Shown here: piece after piece, positions 47,001-57,466 of the stretch | Layout: each line of letters opens with the position of its first letter | Position numbering within the stretch: the stretch's first letter is position 1 | Source of the DNA: Parapristionchus giblindavisi | Taxonomy: Eukaryota > Nematoda > Chromadorea > Rhabditida > Diplogasteridae | DNA length: 64,000 nucleotides | Assembly: GCA_943737045.1 (NCBI GenBank) | Contig: CALSFV010000105.1 | Span: 124,001-188,000 of the forward strand | Reading direction: 5' to 3' | Program-made: the position numbers and the translations under genes | The notes under the pieces: generated by a model | The model's input: the letters and a program-made list of their open reading frames with translations, nothing else | Told to the model about the DNA's origin: nothing | The model's database searches: none

Positions 47001-50000
47001 GCTAATTACATCACATTTTCCCGGAAAACGGTTTCTCGTACACTGGAGAAAAATAATTATTCACAGTCACTCAGGACGCCCATTTTCGGGAGATTTTGCT
47101 GTACTCACGTTAGTTTAGAGCGTACAATAAGGGTGAAAGAGAGATTACGGATGAGCCCATGGGGATTCGAACCTGCGCTACCTTCTGGATGGACAGTCAC
47201 TCGAGTTACCATTAGGCCATGCGAACATCTTTCATTTCAATGCGCTCGTGTAAAAGGCCAGCGTTTCGTGGGATATAAAAGGACAGAGGCGAATGCCAGA
47301 CGGGTTTGAGCGCGAGGTAGTTGAGATAGGAAAGAGTAGAATTGAAGAGTGAACGTGCATTTCGCTATTTATGGTGTAGGCCACACAAAAGTTTTTACCA
47401 TATTCTTCGGAAAGCTCGCCTGCTTAGTGTTGTAATTGGTCTAGAGTTCTATTTCCCGGCTAGTGTACAGGCTCTGTTATGATTGAACTAACGTGTACTG
47501 TATAAGGGCTTTACCCAATTCTCCTGTGGTAGCTTACAAAGATGCTCCCAACTTGTCCTGACTATATGGGATGGCAATAGCATGACTAGAATCAGTTTAC
47601 GATGCTTTTTACGAATCCGTTTTCAAACGTCGCCCAATCGAGCTGAGCTTCGAGAAAATCGATACTAGTTGATTCGAAAATGCACGCGTGATCCATCTTA
47701 TCCACTAAAATACACCGGCCGTTGTTTGGATACTTGATAGATGCGTGCATGAACACATTTGAATTAGGTTGTAACATAAGTCTTTGTGCTTTTTGAAGTA
47801 CGTATTCAAATTAAATTATCTTTCTTTGTCGACGAGATTGAGGATCAATTTATTCACTGTTGTGGTCGATGACTCCTTGCTATAAAGCACTATCTGAGAG
47901 AATTCAATAACTGGAATATTTTTTGGTATCGATGAAAAATGAATTTTTCTGTTTTATGTGTGATAATTACAGGCTCCACGAGTGAAGTACACTGGTACTT
48001 GGAAATTGCTTCCAATTGAAAATTCGCTTCAGGGGGTGACCACACAACGATTTGGCGCCTTTTCCTAAAAAGTTTATTTCGAATCCAATCGATTCGGGAG
48101 TGGGTGCAATGAACTCCTTGGCGAATTATAAGAAACTATTGCTGAGGAAAGTTTTTTGATCCACGGTCAACGAAGGCTGGAATTTTGAATTTTCGAAAAA
48201 AATTTCACATTTAATTAATTTTCACTAGTTCACCATAACAAGCCTACAACTTTTTATTTGCTCAATCGCTTCTACATATCATAACACAGCTTCAGTTTAA
48301 AAATCATAATTTTAAAAAAATACATTTTTTATGAAAACATCGCTTTTATAACGAAAATCGTAATTATGGTGTGCACTAGGGTGGCAAGAATGGCGCAAGA
48401 GTATTCGTTCCCACTGGCAGTCTTGGCCGAGTAATCGGAGAGAGAGGCATTTACGATCTCTCTCTCATCGAATGAGCCGGGAGAGGGGTCATTGTCTCGA
48501 ATAGTCAAAAAACAGTCGAGTCGAAATCGAATGGAAAGGTTTTTCTCAGCACTGCGTTGACCAAATTCAATACTTTTTAAACTTCTGACATCAGCTCATT
48601 AAGTGCTATAAAACGAAGCCAAATTTAACAATTTTTTTCAAAAAAATTTTTTAAAATAATTTGTTGGTTTATGATACAATAATATTATTAATTTGATAAC
48701 AATTATTATGGAAATACTATTATTAAAGTTCCAATTCGTCATCAGATTCAAACTCTTCAATCTCGCTATCATCAGACAAAAAAAGAAAAAAAAGAGAAAT
48801 TTTAATTTGAATTATTCGATGCGAATTGTGTATCATTTTAAAGATCTCGTTTTGCTGATTTCAAATATACATAATTTGTCTAGTTTTGTTCAAACACGGC
48901 CTTGAAAAACGCTCGACTCGACTTCGACTCGACCTAAAAACGATTATCCTAGGGAGAGAGATAGAGACTGCCAAGGGGAACGAATATCCTCTCCATTCGA
49001 CCTCGACTCGATAGAGACTACAAAACAGGCTCATTCGAGAGCAATTCTCGCCACACTGTGCACCTACAGTAATCCCAAATCGGTTAATTTGGAAATTTGG
49101 TAGTTTTAAACATATTTCACCGCTGTTCTTGACCTGACTGAGGTATACGACTACTCCTCGTCTTCGGAGTGCATCTATTCCCAGGTGCTGATTTCGCTGG
49201 AAATTGACATTTTTCGTAAATTGATCATTATTCCGTTGTTTGTTATTCATTATCGATAAAAATTGAATCGCTATACCATAGTATCATCTATACAAACATA
49301 CTAAAAAATGAAGAGAAACGGTTGACTTTGAAGAGTGATTGCTGAAAAACCAAAATATCATAAAATGTTGACCAGCACTGAACCGTGCAGGTGCACTCCG
49401 AAGACGAGGAGTAGTCGTATACCTCAGTCAGGTCAAGAACAGCGGTGAAATATGTTTAAAATTACCAAATTTCCAAATTAACCGATTTGGGATTACTGTA
49501 GGTGCACACCATAATTACGATTTTCGTTATAAAAGCGATGTTTTCATAAAAAATGTTTTTTTTAAAATTATGATTTTTAAACTGAAGCTGTGTTATGATA
49601 TGTAGAAGCGAGTGAGCAAATAAAAATTTGTAGGCTTGTTATGGTGAACTAGTGAAAATTAATTAAATGTGAAATTTTTTTCGAAAATTCAAAATTCCAG
49701 CCTTCGTTGACCGTGGATCAAAAAACTTTCCTCAGCAATAGTTTCTTATAATTCGCCAAGGAGTTCATTGCACCCACTCCCGAATCGATTGGATTCGAAA
49801 TAAACTTTTTAGGAAAAGGCGCCAAATCGTTGTGTGGTCACCCCCTGACGCGAATTTTCAATTGGAAGCAATTTCCAAGTACCAGTGTACTTCACTCATG
49901 GAGCCTGTAATTATCACACATAAAACAGAAAAATTCATTTTTCATCGATACCGCACATACAGTGTGGCCTAAAAGTCATCGGACACTTTTTCGTTTTTTT

Positions 50001-53000
50001 ATAACTTTTGATCCAGGAAAGCAATCAAGCTGATTTTTTTAGTCAATGTACAGAATTTATCAAGGGATACTACCATGATGTATTGGTGTAATGAAATTAG
50101 TTCACTGTTGCATAGTGATGATTCTATCGAAATACACTTTTTTGAAAAATTACATTTCTATGGTGAAAGGCCCTGTTCTTCTGAAACACTGTGAGAGTGT
50201 AGACATATACTAGGGCTGCACAGTCAAACAATCCGGAATGGCTCTGACTCCGATTTCGAACTGTAGCTTTGTTGCAACTTTGACCAGCAAAATTTATAAC
50301 TCAGCTTCTAGATGTGCTAACGACCCGTTCTAAGTGCTAAAATGATGCTAGTGGCGAGTAATGCTTATCCCCAGATTACGGTAGTCAAAGCTCGACATTT
50401 GCCCTCAGGGCATAAAATATTTTTTTTGAAGGAGGACTGAATTTGACACCCCACCGTTCAGAGGGCGGGTTTTCTAAAATTATGGTTCCTGCACAAGCAG
50501 CTTAGCAATGTATCATATATTTATTTCCCTTATTTTGGTTTAGTTCCGATTCCTTTCAGATCCGTAGCAAAAGTTATGCTGAGGTCTACTCGGTGCCCGC
50601 TCTTACGCTTTCATTCTTACGGCGCTAGTTCCTGGGCCTCTATTGATGAAATCTCTTATTTTCAAAGCACATATGCATGTTAGAGATGTTCACAAAAGTT
50701 TTTACACTATTGCTGAACCTTGATCTTTGATCTTTGTATGTTGATCTTTGATAGCTGAAACCGAGTAGACCTCAACATAACTTTTGCTACGGGTCTGAGA
50801 GGACTCGGAACTAAACCAAAATAAGAGAAATAAATATATGATATATTGCAAAGCTACTTGCGCAGGAACCATAATTTTAGAAGTCCCGCCCTCTGAACGG
50901 TAGGGTGTCAAAATGAGTACTCCCCCAAAAAAATTATTTTTTGCCCTGAGGGCAAATGGCGAGCTATGACTACCATATTAGGGGGATAAATATTACTCGC
51001 CACTAGCATCATTTCAGCACTTAGAACGGGTCTTTAGCACGTCTAGAAGCCGAGTTATAAATTTTGCTGGTCAAAGTTGCAACAAAGCTACAGCTCGAAA
51101 TCGGAGTCAGAGCCATTCCGGATTGTTTGACTGTGCAGCCCTAGTATATGTCTACACTCTCACAGTGTTTAAGAAGAACAGGGCCTTTCACCAAAGAAAT
51201 GTATTTTTTCAAAAAAGTGTATTTCGATAGAATCATTACTATGCAACAGTGAACTAATTTAATTACACCATTACATCATGGTTGTATCCCTTGATAAATT
51301 CTGTACATTGACTCAAAAGATCAGCTTGATTGCTTTCCTGGATCAAAAGTTATAAAAAAACGAACAAGTGTCCGATGACTTTTAGGCTACACTGTATGTC
51401 GATTTTCTAAGATAGCGTGATCTATAATACAGCCACACAGTGGGCTCACTGCTTGTGGAAGGGTTATTGTGGTTACATTGAGGCCAACCACTTTTCGATA
51501 TCTTGATTGTTCTTAACTTTTTGATTTACTAAAGCAAGTTGGGCGCCTTAAAGAAGGGGACCCTCGAGTTTTTCGTGACTAAACTGGCCAGGCAGAACTA
51601 TAGATCACATCTCCCTGTTTACAAAAACAATTTTCTCTAAAATTTTATATGCCCCGGAATACCGTAAACCCGGGATTAAAGTTCACTCATGTCCAGGGAA
51701 AGGCGCGAGTTTTTGAAAATATATAGAAAATTGCAAACGGGATTCGAACCCGCGTGGCACGGTTACAAACGCTGGCATGTAACCACTTAGCTATACACGC
51801 TACTCTCTGAATCTCTCAATTCTGATAGAGAACATAAGGTCACTTCCTATCTCCCACGTTCTAGCGCACCCCAAATCTCCTGGTTCCCCTTCTTTAACTA
51901 AAGCAGTAGCCCAAGAGAGTTATGTTGTGAGAGTAAGGAGGAAAAGATAGTATGGGCCGGAAAAATTTGGCTGTCTTAAAAAATATCGAGTTGAACTTAG
52001 CCAGTTCGAGTGGTGCCGTAAAGAAGAAACATTTCATACAGCTGTGGACGCGGCGATATGATCTATGGCTTCAAATCTTGTTGTTGTTAACAATAGAGGT
52101 CCCCGAATATATCAGTGAACTCAGCTATACGCATGCAATTCATTGGCTCATTTCACACTTCTTTGAACATAAAGCATCTCTATTTTCTGATATTTTCAGG
52201 TTTAGTGATCGATTCTAGATTCTCTACTTAATAAATTAACTGGCTATAATGCACACTATTATTGCGAATGATCCATTTGTTAAATTAAACTACCAGATTG
52301 CCAACTCATGCGCTTGTTCTTTTTAGAAAAATAAAAGAGATAGCGGTCTCAATCCGCGATTTTATTCAAATTTCGGTCAAATGACCAATATTCGTCTACA
52401 CTACTTTTTGGCTTTTTAAAGATTCTTTAATTCTAGTGAAATAGTGGGTGTGGGTGATCCATGAGTGGCTGACATTTAATAACAGGTATAACATGGATCG
52501 CACTTCTTTAAGACAAAAAGCGTAACTCAAATTTCCGAAGTGACCATTCCTCTCTTTTCTAATATATTTTCTGAGTTTAATTTTATGCAAGGAATTGGTC
52601 AGCGTAAGGTTGGAGGGGACATATGTGGGGCACACCTAACCCAGGTGATGATTGATTTTGGTTAAATTGATGCGAGAGAGAGACCGGAACAAATTGGACT
52701 TTAGAACTAGATTTTCACTTTTGACAAACAGGCGAGGTATACTCATCATTAAAGGGAAGCCTGAATCTATGGTTCTGTGGGTTATGTAGGTGGGGACACT
52801 AGCTAGTGATATGCACTGGTACATAGAGCTCCGTTGAAAACGAAGCGAGAAACAAAAGTACAAACACAGCACTACCAAATGCACAAAGACGTATGTTACA
52901 ACCTAATAGTTTTTTTAAAAATTTCCGAATAAACAAGAATCAATTTCAAAATCGATTTTCTCGAAGCTGAGCTCGATTGGGCGAAGTTTGAAAGCGAATT

Positions 53001-56000
53001 CGTAATCAGCATCGACAACTGATTCTGGTCATTCTTTTGCCATCTCATGGCCAGGACAAGTTGCGAGCACTCTCATGTTAGGCAGATAATTGCTTACAAA
53101 TATTTGATCTCTAATTATTTGTGTGCAAAAGTCAACGTGAAAAGATTGCAAATAATGTTTTCACATCGTAATATAATTTAGTTTAATCTAAAGTTAATTT
53201 GAGAATCTCCACTCTGGCAGTGCTCTCTCGCGATCTTTGTTTTTGAAATTGCAAAAGTACAAAATTGCAAAATTCAGCTTGTCGCAATTCTACTCAACTT
53301 CGCGGTCGATTTGAACGGGATTATTCTGATCTGTTCTGGACTCTACGCTCTCGGATTTATCTTTGCCTCTCTGTAAGATAATAATAATAATAGTATTGAA
53401 GATGATGATAATAATTCTCTCTCTGGTGGCAAAATACGTGCATGATCACGGAAAAAAATGATTTATATGATTTTCTTGCAGCTGGACTGAGGAGAGTTTG
53501 TGCTATCTTTTCGCGCGACGAAAAGTGACCAAAGCAGAGGAGATGATCACGAGGGACAATACAACATTTAATTATTATTATATATTACTTATTTATTTTT
53601 TATAATTGTTTTTTAATATAATATTTATTTTTTAGGAAGGAAATGATGATTATGAGAGACAATCCCGACAGAGGTATCGTTCATCACACACGAGTGGCGA
53701 AGAAGATATTCGAGGATGTTTTATCAAGGTTGGTTATTTGACAGAACTTCAGAATACGGAAACAGTACAAGGCTCTAGTTTAAAAGGACCTTACCTTTGT
53801 GAATATTCCATTTTTCCATATCCTTTCGGACTGGTACTGTGTTCTGAAATAGTGCCGGTTACTTTCGATACATTTAGCAATAGTATGTATTATTTTAATA
53901 TTATTGAAATACTCTTTTTTTTGCTTGTTCAGAACTTTCGTCGCTTATCGATTACAACAGTTCCAGCAATATTTAATCCTGAAATTTACGCTTTTGGGCA
54001 TACAACTATACTTACTTTATACTTACTAAGCATACTTTATTATATATATATATTTTTAAAATTGATTTTTGTTTCCCATTGCAGGGATGCTGACGACGAG
54101 CTTGGTCTGCTCGAGTTTATGAGCAAATTTGCGCGCAGTAGGCATCTCTACGGAATGATCGTCGTGTTCCTTATTGCGTAATATTCACTGATTATAGATT
54201 ATTGATTAAATTTAAAAAAAACTTTTTCAATGCTCTTCATTGAGTTTTGAGTTTTTGAGTTTTGATATCATTGAGTTTTTATCGATTTTTAATTGAAAAT
54301 TAGATAATACAATATGTTCACCCAAAATGCAGGTGAAGGTTATTGTAATAAATTTAAGTTGTTCTGCCGGTATCTCTGATTACGAATTGGACAGCCGCAT
54401 AACGAGGATGTACGCCAATCCAGCCAATGCACTATTCTTCAAGGTATGGGCCAAAATAATATTGGTATTTATTTAAGTTATTTTATTAAAACAATATTGT
54501 TATTTCAACATAATCAACAAATTAGCCAAAAATTATAATGCCTCCCAAACACGCTACTTTTAAGAAAAAGGAAAGTCACGAGAAAAGGTCTTTTGAACAT
54601 TCCATATACTTTTTTCCGATTGTGAGCAGGTTAATTTCATCTCTCTGGTAGACGGAGAAAACGCGAGAGAGAGAGCACTGTCGGAGTGGAGAGAGTTTCA
54701 AATCAGCTCGAAGTTTCAAATTGGTGATGTGCTTTTAAGATTGACCGATGATTTGCAGGCGTTCGGCAGCACAACGGCATTTGTCATACTGTTTCTAGTG
54801 AGAAAGTGAGGAAACATTTGGTTATCGATTTTCACGTTAGTTCAGCCTCTGTAATAGCGAGGCGCCCACTGATCGGTTTCAATTAGGAAAACAATCCAAA
54901 CAACATGCCAAGGTTTGGGAAAGTCGCCTCATCATCTCTTTTGACCCCGCTACTCCCAGCTCTCGCATTTTGAACTAACGCGTTTTACTCGACACTTCTA
55001 TACCTATATAATGTGGTGTTAATTTTCCCGAAAAGCACTTGGAAAATACAGAAGGGCGTATCTCGATTCCCTGACCCTAGACTTTAAACTTGTTTTCTTG
55101 GCTACAAAAACGGGGTATTCTGTGGTACGCGCTAGGAGCGCAACCGTCTCCATCAAAAGTTGCATTTTTCGAACTTTTGTAAAATTTACAAAACAAGGGG
55201 TATCGAAATTTTGGCCTGGTGTTCGATGCAAACGGCCTTTTAAATTAGTTCGCGGAAATGAGTGCAAAATCAAATAATTTTCAGAATGCACCGTCCCTCA
55301 GCCCTTGTTCTCATACAATCAGTGATTATTGTCACCGAGACTGTTCACCACGCTCTCGTTTGTTTTATTCGAAAATTTAATTTATTTTAAAACATATTTT
55401 GGTTATGTTTTTTTTTCCCGATTTCCAGATTCCTATTGAGTCTGGGTCAGACTGTTCGGATCATCATCTAATTAATGGTAGTCATTTTTAAATATGTATA
55501 ATCGTATTAACTTGCTGTCGCACCTGTCACGGGTGTATCAAATAAATAGACTAATGAAAATGATTGAGCCCGATTTACGTACATCTCTGCCGTTCTTACT
55601 GGCATCGCATTTGGTCAAGTATCTGCCCTTCTTATTGCACTGGTACGTAGACCAGATCTTTCAGCTCACCGGGAGGGGGGGGGGGGCTCATGCTGGAGCT
55701 CTTGAAGGGTTCAAAACACCAGACAGAAATATTTTGTTTTTTTTATCGGGCGAATCATAGCATTTTCAGCGCTTTTGTTGTATTTTCTTGTTTGCCAAAT
55801 ATTTGTTTTGCCTTGGTTTAACGAAAAAATAAACGAATATATATATATATATATATATATTGTTCACGTTTTTCAAAAGCCATTTCTAATTAATTTTTAT
55901 TTCATATTATCAACGTGCGTATGCACGAAACGAAACACATAAAAGTGACTAACAAATGAGTCCATGATAAATTACGCAAGTGAAGATACTTTTATAATTA

Positions 56001-57466
56001 AAATCATCATTTGAAAGGTTGATTTGGCTCTGAAATTTATAGATTTTTTTCTGATGATTACTTTTTTTTTAAATTCCGACGATTAGTCTCCCTTTAAGAT
56101 ACTCTTCTATCTCGAGATCACACCATCACTCTTTCGCATTGCTTTCCTCACGACATGTTACGCCGCCTGGGTAAGCCTATCCAACTAAATATTTATTTTA
56201 TTATTTAATATAAATTAAATTTATTTAATTTAAATTAAATTTATTTAATTTAAATTAAATTTATTTAATTTAAATTAAATTTATTTAATTTCAGTCATCG
56301 TCATGGGCGTTACATGAATATCTGATTGGAATCGATATCATCCATGTGCGTTTTGTAGCTTTCAGACCCTTTATTGTTCCGTTTCATTGAACAGTCACAC
56401 CCAAGCTAACTTGAATTATTATAGAATTAAAACTATCCGAACAATACAAATTCCGCTCTTTGCCGCGCAATATTCAGACTCCGCCCACTTCTCCGCGCGA
56501 CATACCATTTTCTCCAATTTTATCGAATTTTATGGCGTTTCCTCATCATTTCACAGGACTTTCAATAAAAATAAAATTATATGCATTGAAAAAACGTACG
56601 AAAAACCTTCCGAAGATTTGGAGAGCGTTTTTCTCAACGGTGGAGAAGTTTACTAAATTCGGCATTTTGCGTGGTATATGCAAAACTTTTGTAATTCTAT
56701 AATACTCTCCTACACTCTCTCACTTTATTTATTTTTATGCGACAGAGCATGGCCAGAGCAGAGAGACAAAGTAAATGTTTTTACCCGTCAGGGAAGGGTG
56801 ACAAACGTGGCGTCACAACGTAGAGTGTTTGGCAAAAGCCTCTGCCTACGGTTGTGACGTCACGTTTATCGGAAAAAGGTTTGCCAGAGTTCATGGATAA
56901 CTATACAGGAACCACGCATAAGGGTATCGGCAAATATCATAAAATTGGTGATAAATCTTCTAACCCTGCCACTCATCGGTTGGAATGTTCCATTCTGTGT
57001 GTATCTGGCAGACCTGATACCCAAAAAGTGAGACTCCATCCTTACATTTTAATTGTTTTAAATATTTAAATTCAGTGAGGATAAGGATGGACAGGTCGCC
57101 GAGGCCGTACCTCCCGCCACAAAGAAGGTACTGATATCGATCGATGATCTTACAAATTATCGATTTATTAAAGATCAATGATCAATCGATAATCAAATTT
57201 TCCTAGAAGTGCTTTGTGGACACTTTGCCCACATTCTCTAGCTTTCGTCGAAGAAAATGAGAGACTGAAGCCAGAGCGGACAACAAACGAGCCTGGCAAA
57301 TTGTTGTTAAAAATAACATTTTTTTTTCAGAGTGAAAAGGCGAAAGGGTCGGATAAGAGTGCTGATGAAACGGTCAGAACAAGATTCACTGTTAATATTA
57401 AGAAAATCAAAATTAGTAATCGTTTGTTTTCAGGAAAATCTTCTCAAACACCGTAACAAGGTCTGA
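41063..57466 (+). CDS. MFS transporter, SLC22/SV2-like, tandem copy A
   Basis: Membrane carrier of unknown substrate. Exons read: 41063-41070, 41226-41255, 44444-44500, 44542-44577, 45030-45071, 45122-45200, 45438-45561, 46161-46240, 46501-46630, 46704-46805, 53278-53372, 53482-about 53560, 53636-53728, 54085-54177, 54333-54443, 54759-54805, 55429-about 55470, 55550-55646, 56087-56170, 56295-56345, 56923-57027, 57076-57127, 57331-57372, 57434-57466. A polar N-terminus is followed by LERYGRWKHIR, a membrane segment (VRFLIVMISVFFWVYL), a Cys-containing loop (GERPYCVCNRS), then KIGGTLFGGLSS and GRRKPFLYSL, the MFS loop 2-3 signature. More hydrophobic exons follow (VDLNGIILICSGLYAL, then LPLIGWNVPFCVYLADLIPK), and a Lys/Glu tail with a stop at 57466. 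Joins I cannot close: 44577 to 45030 (a small exon missing), the end of exon 12, 54177 to 54333, the frame after 55470, and 56345 to 56923. Copy A may be decaying or my model is incomplete. Confidence 0.72.
41288..44006. mobile_element. 2.7 kb Tc1/mariner-type foldback in copy A intron 2
   Basis: Ends CACTCACAGAAAATTCCCT / complement, flanked by TA (41286-41287 and 44007-44008). The word AATTCCCTTA is repeated near both ends. Inside, a second long palindrome (about 41700-43688) has arms of nearly 1 kb around a 36-base loop at 42672-42703. No transposase. Copy B lacks it. Confidence 0.85.
42640..42730. other. Palindrome centre with tRNA B-box-like words
   Basis: GGATCGAACCGGGGTTCGAA on the left and its complement on the right of a GGTAAAGAGG-rich loop. 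GGTTCGAACCC fits a tRNA B box on both strands. Not a tRNA as it stands. Confidence 0.35.
44068..44272. mobile_element. Two TTAA-type MITE copies side by side
   Basis: CTCTCCGCTCTGGCCACACT at 44089 and ATCCGCTCTGATATCC at 44200, each followed by a CAAAGAAAGCGAGA or inverted equivalent. Lie in copy A intron 2. Confidence 0.6.
45225..45305. mobile_element. TTAA-type MITE, short copy
   Basis: CACGCCCCGAGCTAAACTCT to GAATGCTGACAGAGCAGAG in copy A intron 6. Confidence 0.55.
45593..45792. mobile_element. Compound palindromic MITE in copy A intron 7
   Basis: An inner foldback of the TTACATTTTCAAAAC family (45598-45694), followed by AGTAGTATAGTTTGC, a spacer, and the complement GCAAACTATACTACT then ACACCGC. 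The last word matches the GCGGTGTTA of the left end, so the whole 200 bp may be one element. Copy B has no counterpart. Confidence 0.65.
46371..46460. mobile_element. Palindromic MITE in copy A intron 8
   Basis: GCGATGGCCGACAAAGCGT to CACGTTTGTTGGCCATCGC, followed by CATGGATAC. The matching intron of copy B holds the same element (62608-63058) with an extra 0.35 kb inside it. Confidence 0.7.
46917..47047. mobile_element. Palindromic MITE, GAACCGTTTTCCGGG
   Basis: Left arm AAGAACCGTTTTCCGGGAAA and right arm complement, with GGCGGAGG / CCTCCGCC inside. Lies in copy A intron 10, absent from copy B. Confidence 0.75.
47157..47232 (-). other. tRNA-like sequence, not a clear gene
   Basis: On the minus strand, GCATGGCCTAATGGTAACTC looks like an A-box/D-arm region and GCAGGTTCGAATCCCC a B box. 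Anticodon and T stems pair poorly. Confidence 0.35.
48376..49058. mobile_element. 683 bp element nested in a family P arm
   Basis: Ends CTAGGGTGGCAAGAAT and ATTCTCGCCACACTG are near inverted repeats, and TGCA is duplicated on both sides (48372-48375, 49059-49062). The unbroken arm elsewhere reads GTGCACCTACAG, so the empty site is known. Confidence 0.75.
49970..51394. mobile_element. 1.4 kb Tc1/mariner-type foldback nested in family P
   Basis: Ends CAGTGTGGCCTAAAAGTC and the near complement GACTTTTAGGCTACACTG, flanked by TA (49968-49969, 51395-51396). The empty site CACATATGTCGA is seen in the family P copy at 16305-16320. Arms of about 700 bp meet near 50690-50750; no transposase frame. Its interior is related to 28200-29400. 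Confidence 0.85.
51733..51805 (-). other. tRNA-Thr(TGT)-like sequence, acceptor stem broken
   Basis: Minus strand: TATAGCTAAGTGGTTA D-arm, TTTGTAA anticodon loop, GCGGGTTCGAATCCCGT T-arm. The T-arm pairs well; the acceptor and anticodon stems do not. Probably a relic. Confidence 0.4.
55838..55860. repeat. AT microsatellite
   Basis: (AT)n between copy A exons. Confidence 0.9.
56212..56292. repeat. Tandem TTTAATTTAAATTAAATTTA units
   Basis: A 20 bp A/T unit repeated four times just before a copy A exon, in the intron 56171-56294. Confidence 0.9.
56420..56701. mobile_element. 283 bp MITE, second copy
   Basis: Same TATAGAATTA / TAATTCTATA ends and body as 23381-23663, with scattered substitutions. 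Confidence 0.75.

Larger units (their letters stand above)
47881..51421. mobile_element. Foldback element, family P, with two nested insertions
   Basis: Arms as in 33350-34748: left end GCACTATCTGAGAGAATTC, right end CGATTTTCTAAGATAGCGTG. The left arm is split by 48376-49058 and the right end by 49970-51394. Lies in copy A intron 10 of the transporter gene. Confidence 0.85.

Noticed and set aside
51952..52218. 88-codon frame starting MGRKNLAVLKN.
   Set aside because: No family match I recognise, no splice context, lies in repeat-rich intron of transporter copy A.
53738..54181. 147-codon frame starting MTELQNTETV.
   Set aside because: Most of it is intron; only its end (54085-54177) matches a real transporter exon in this frame.
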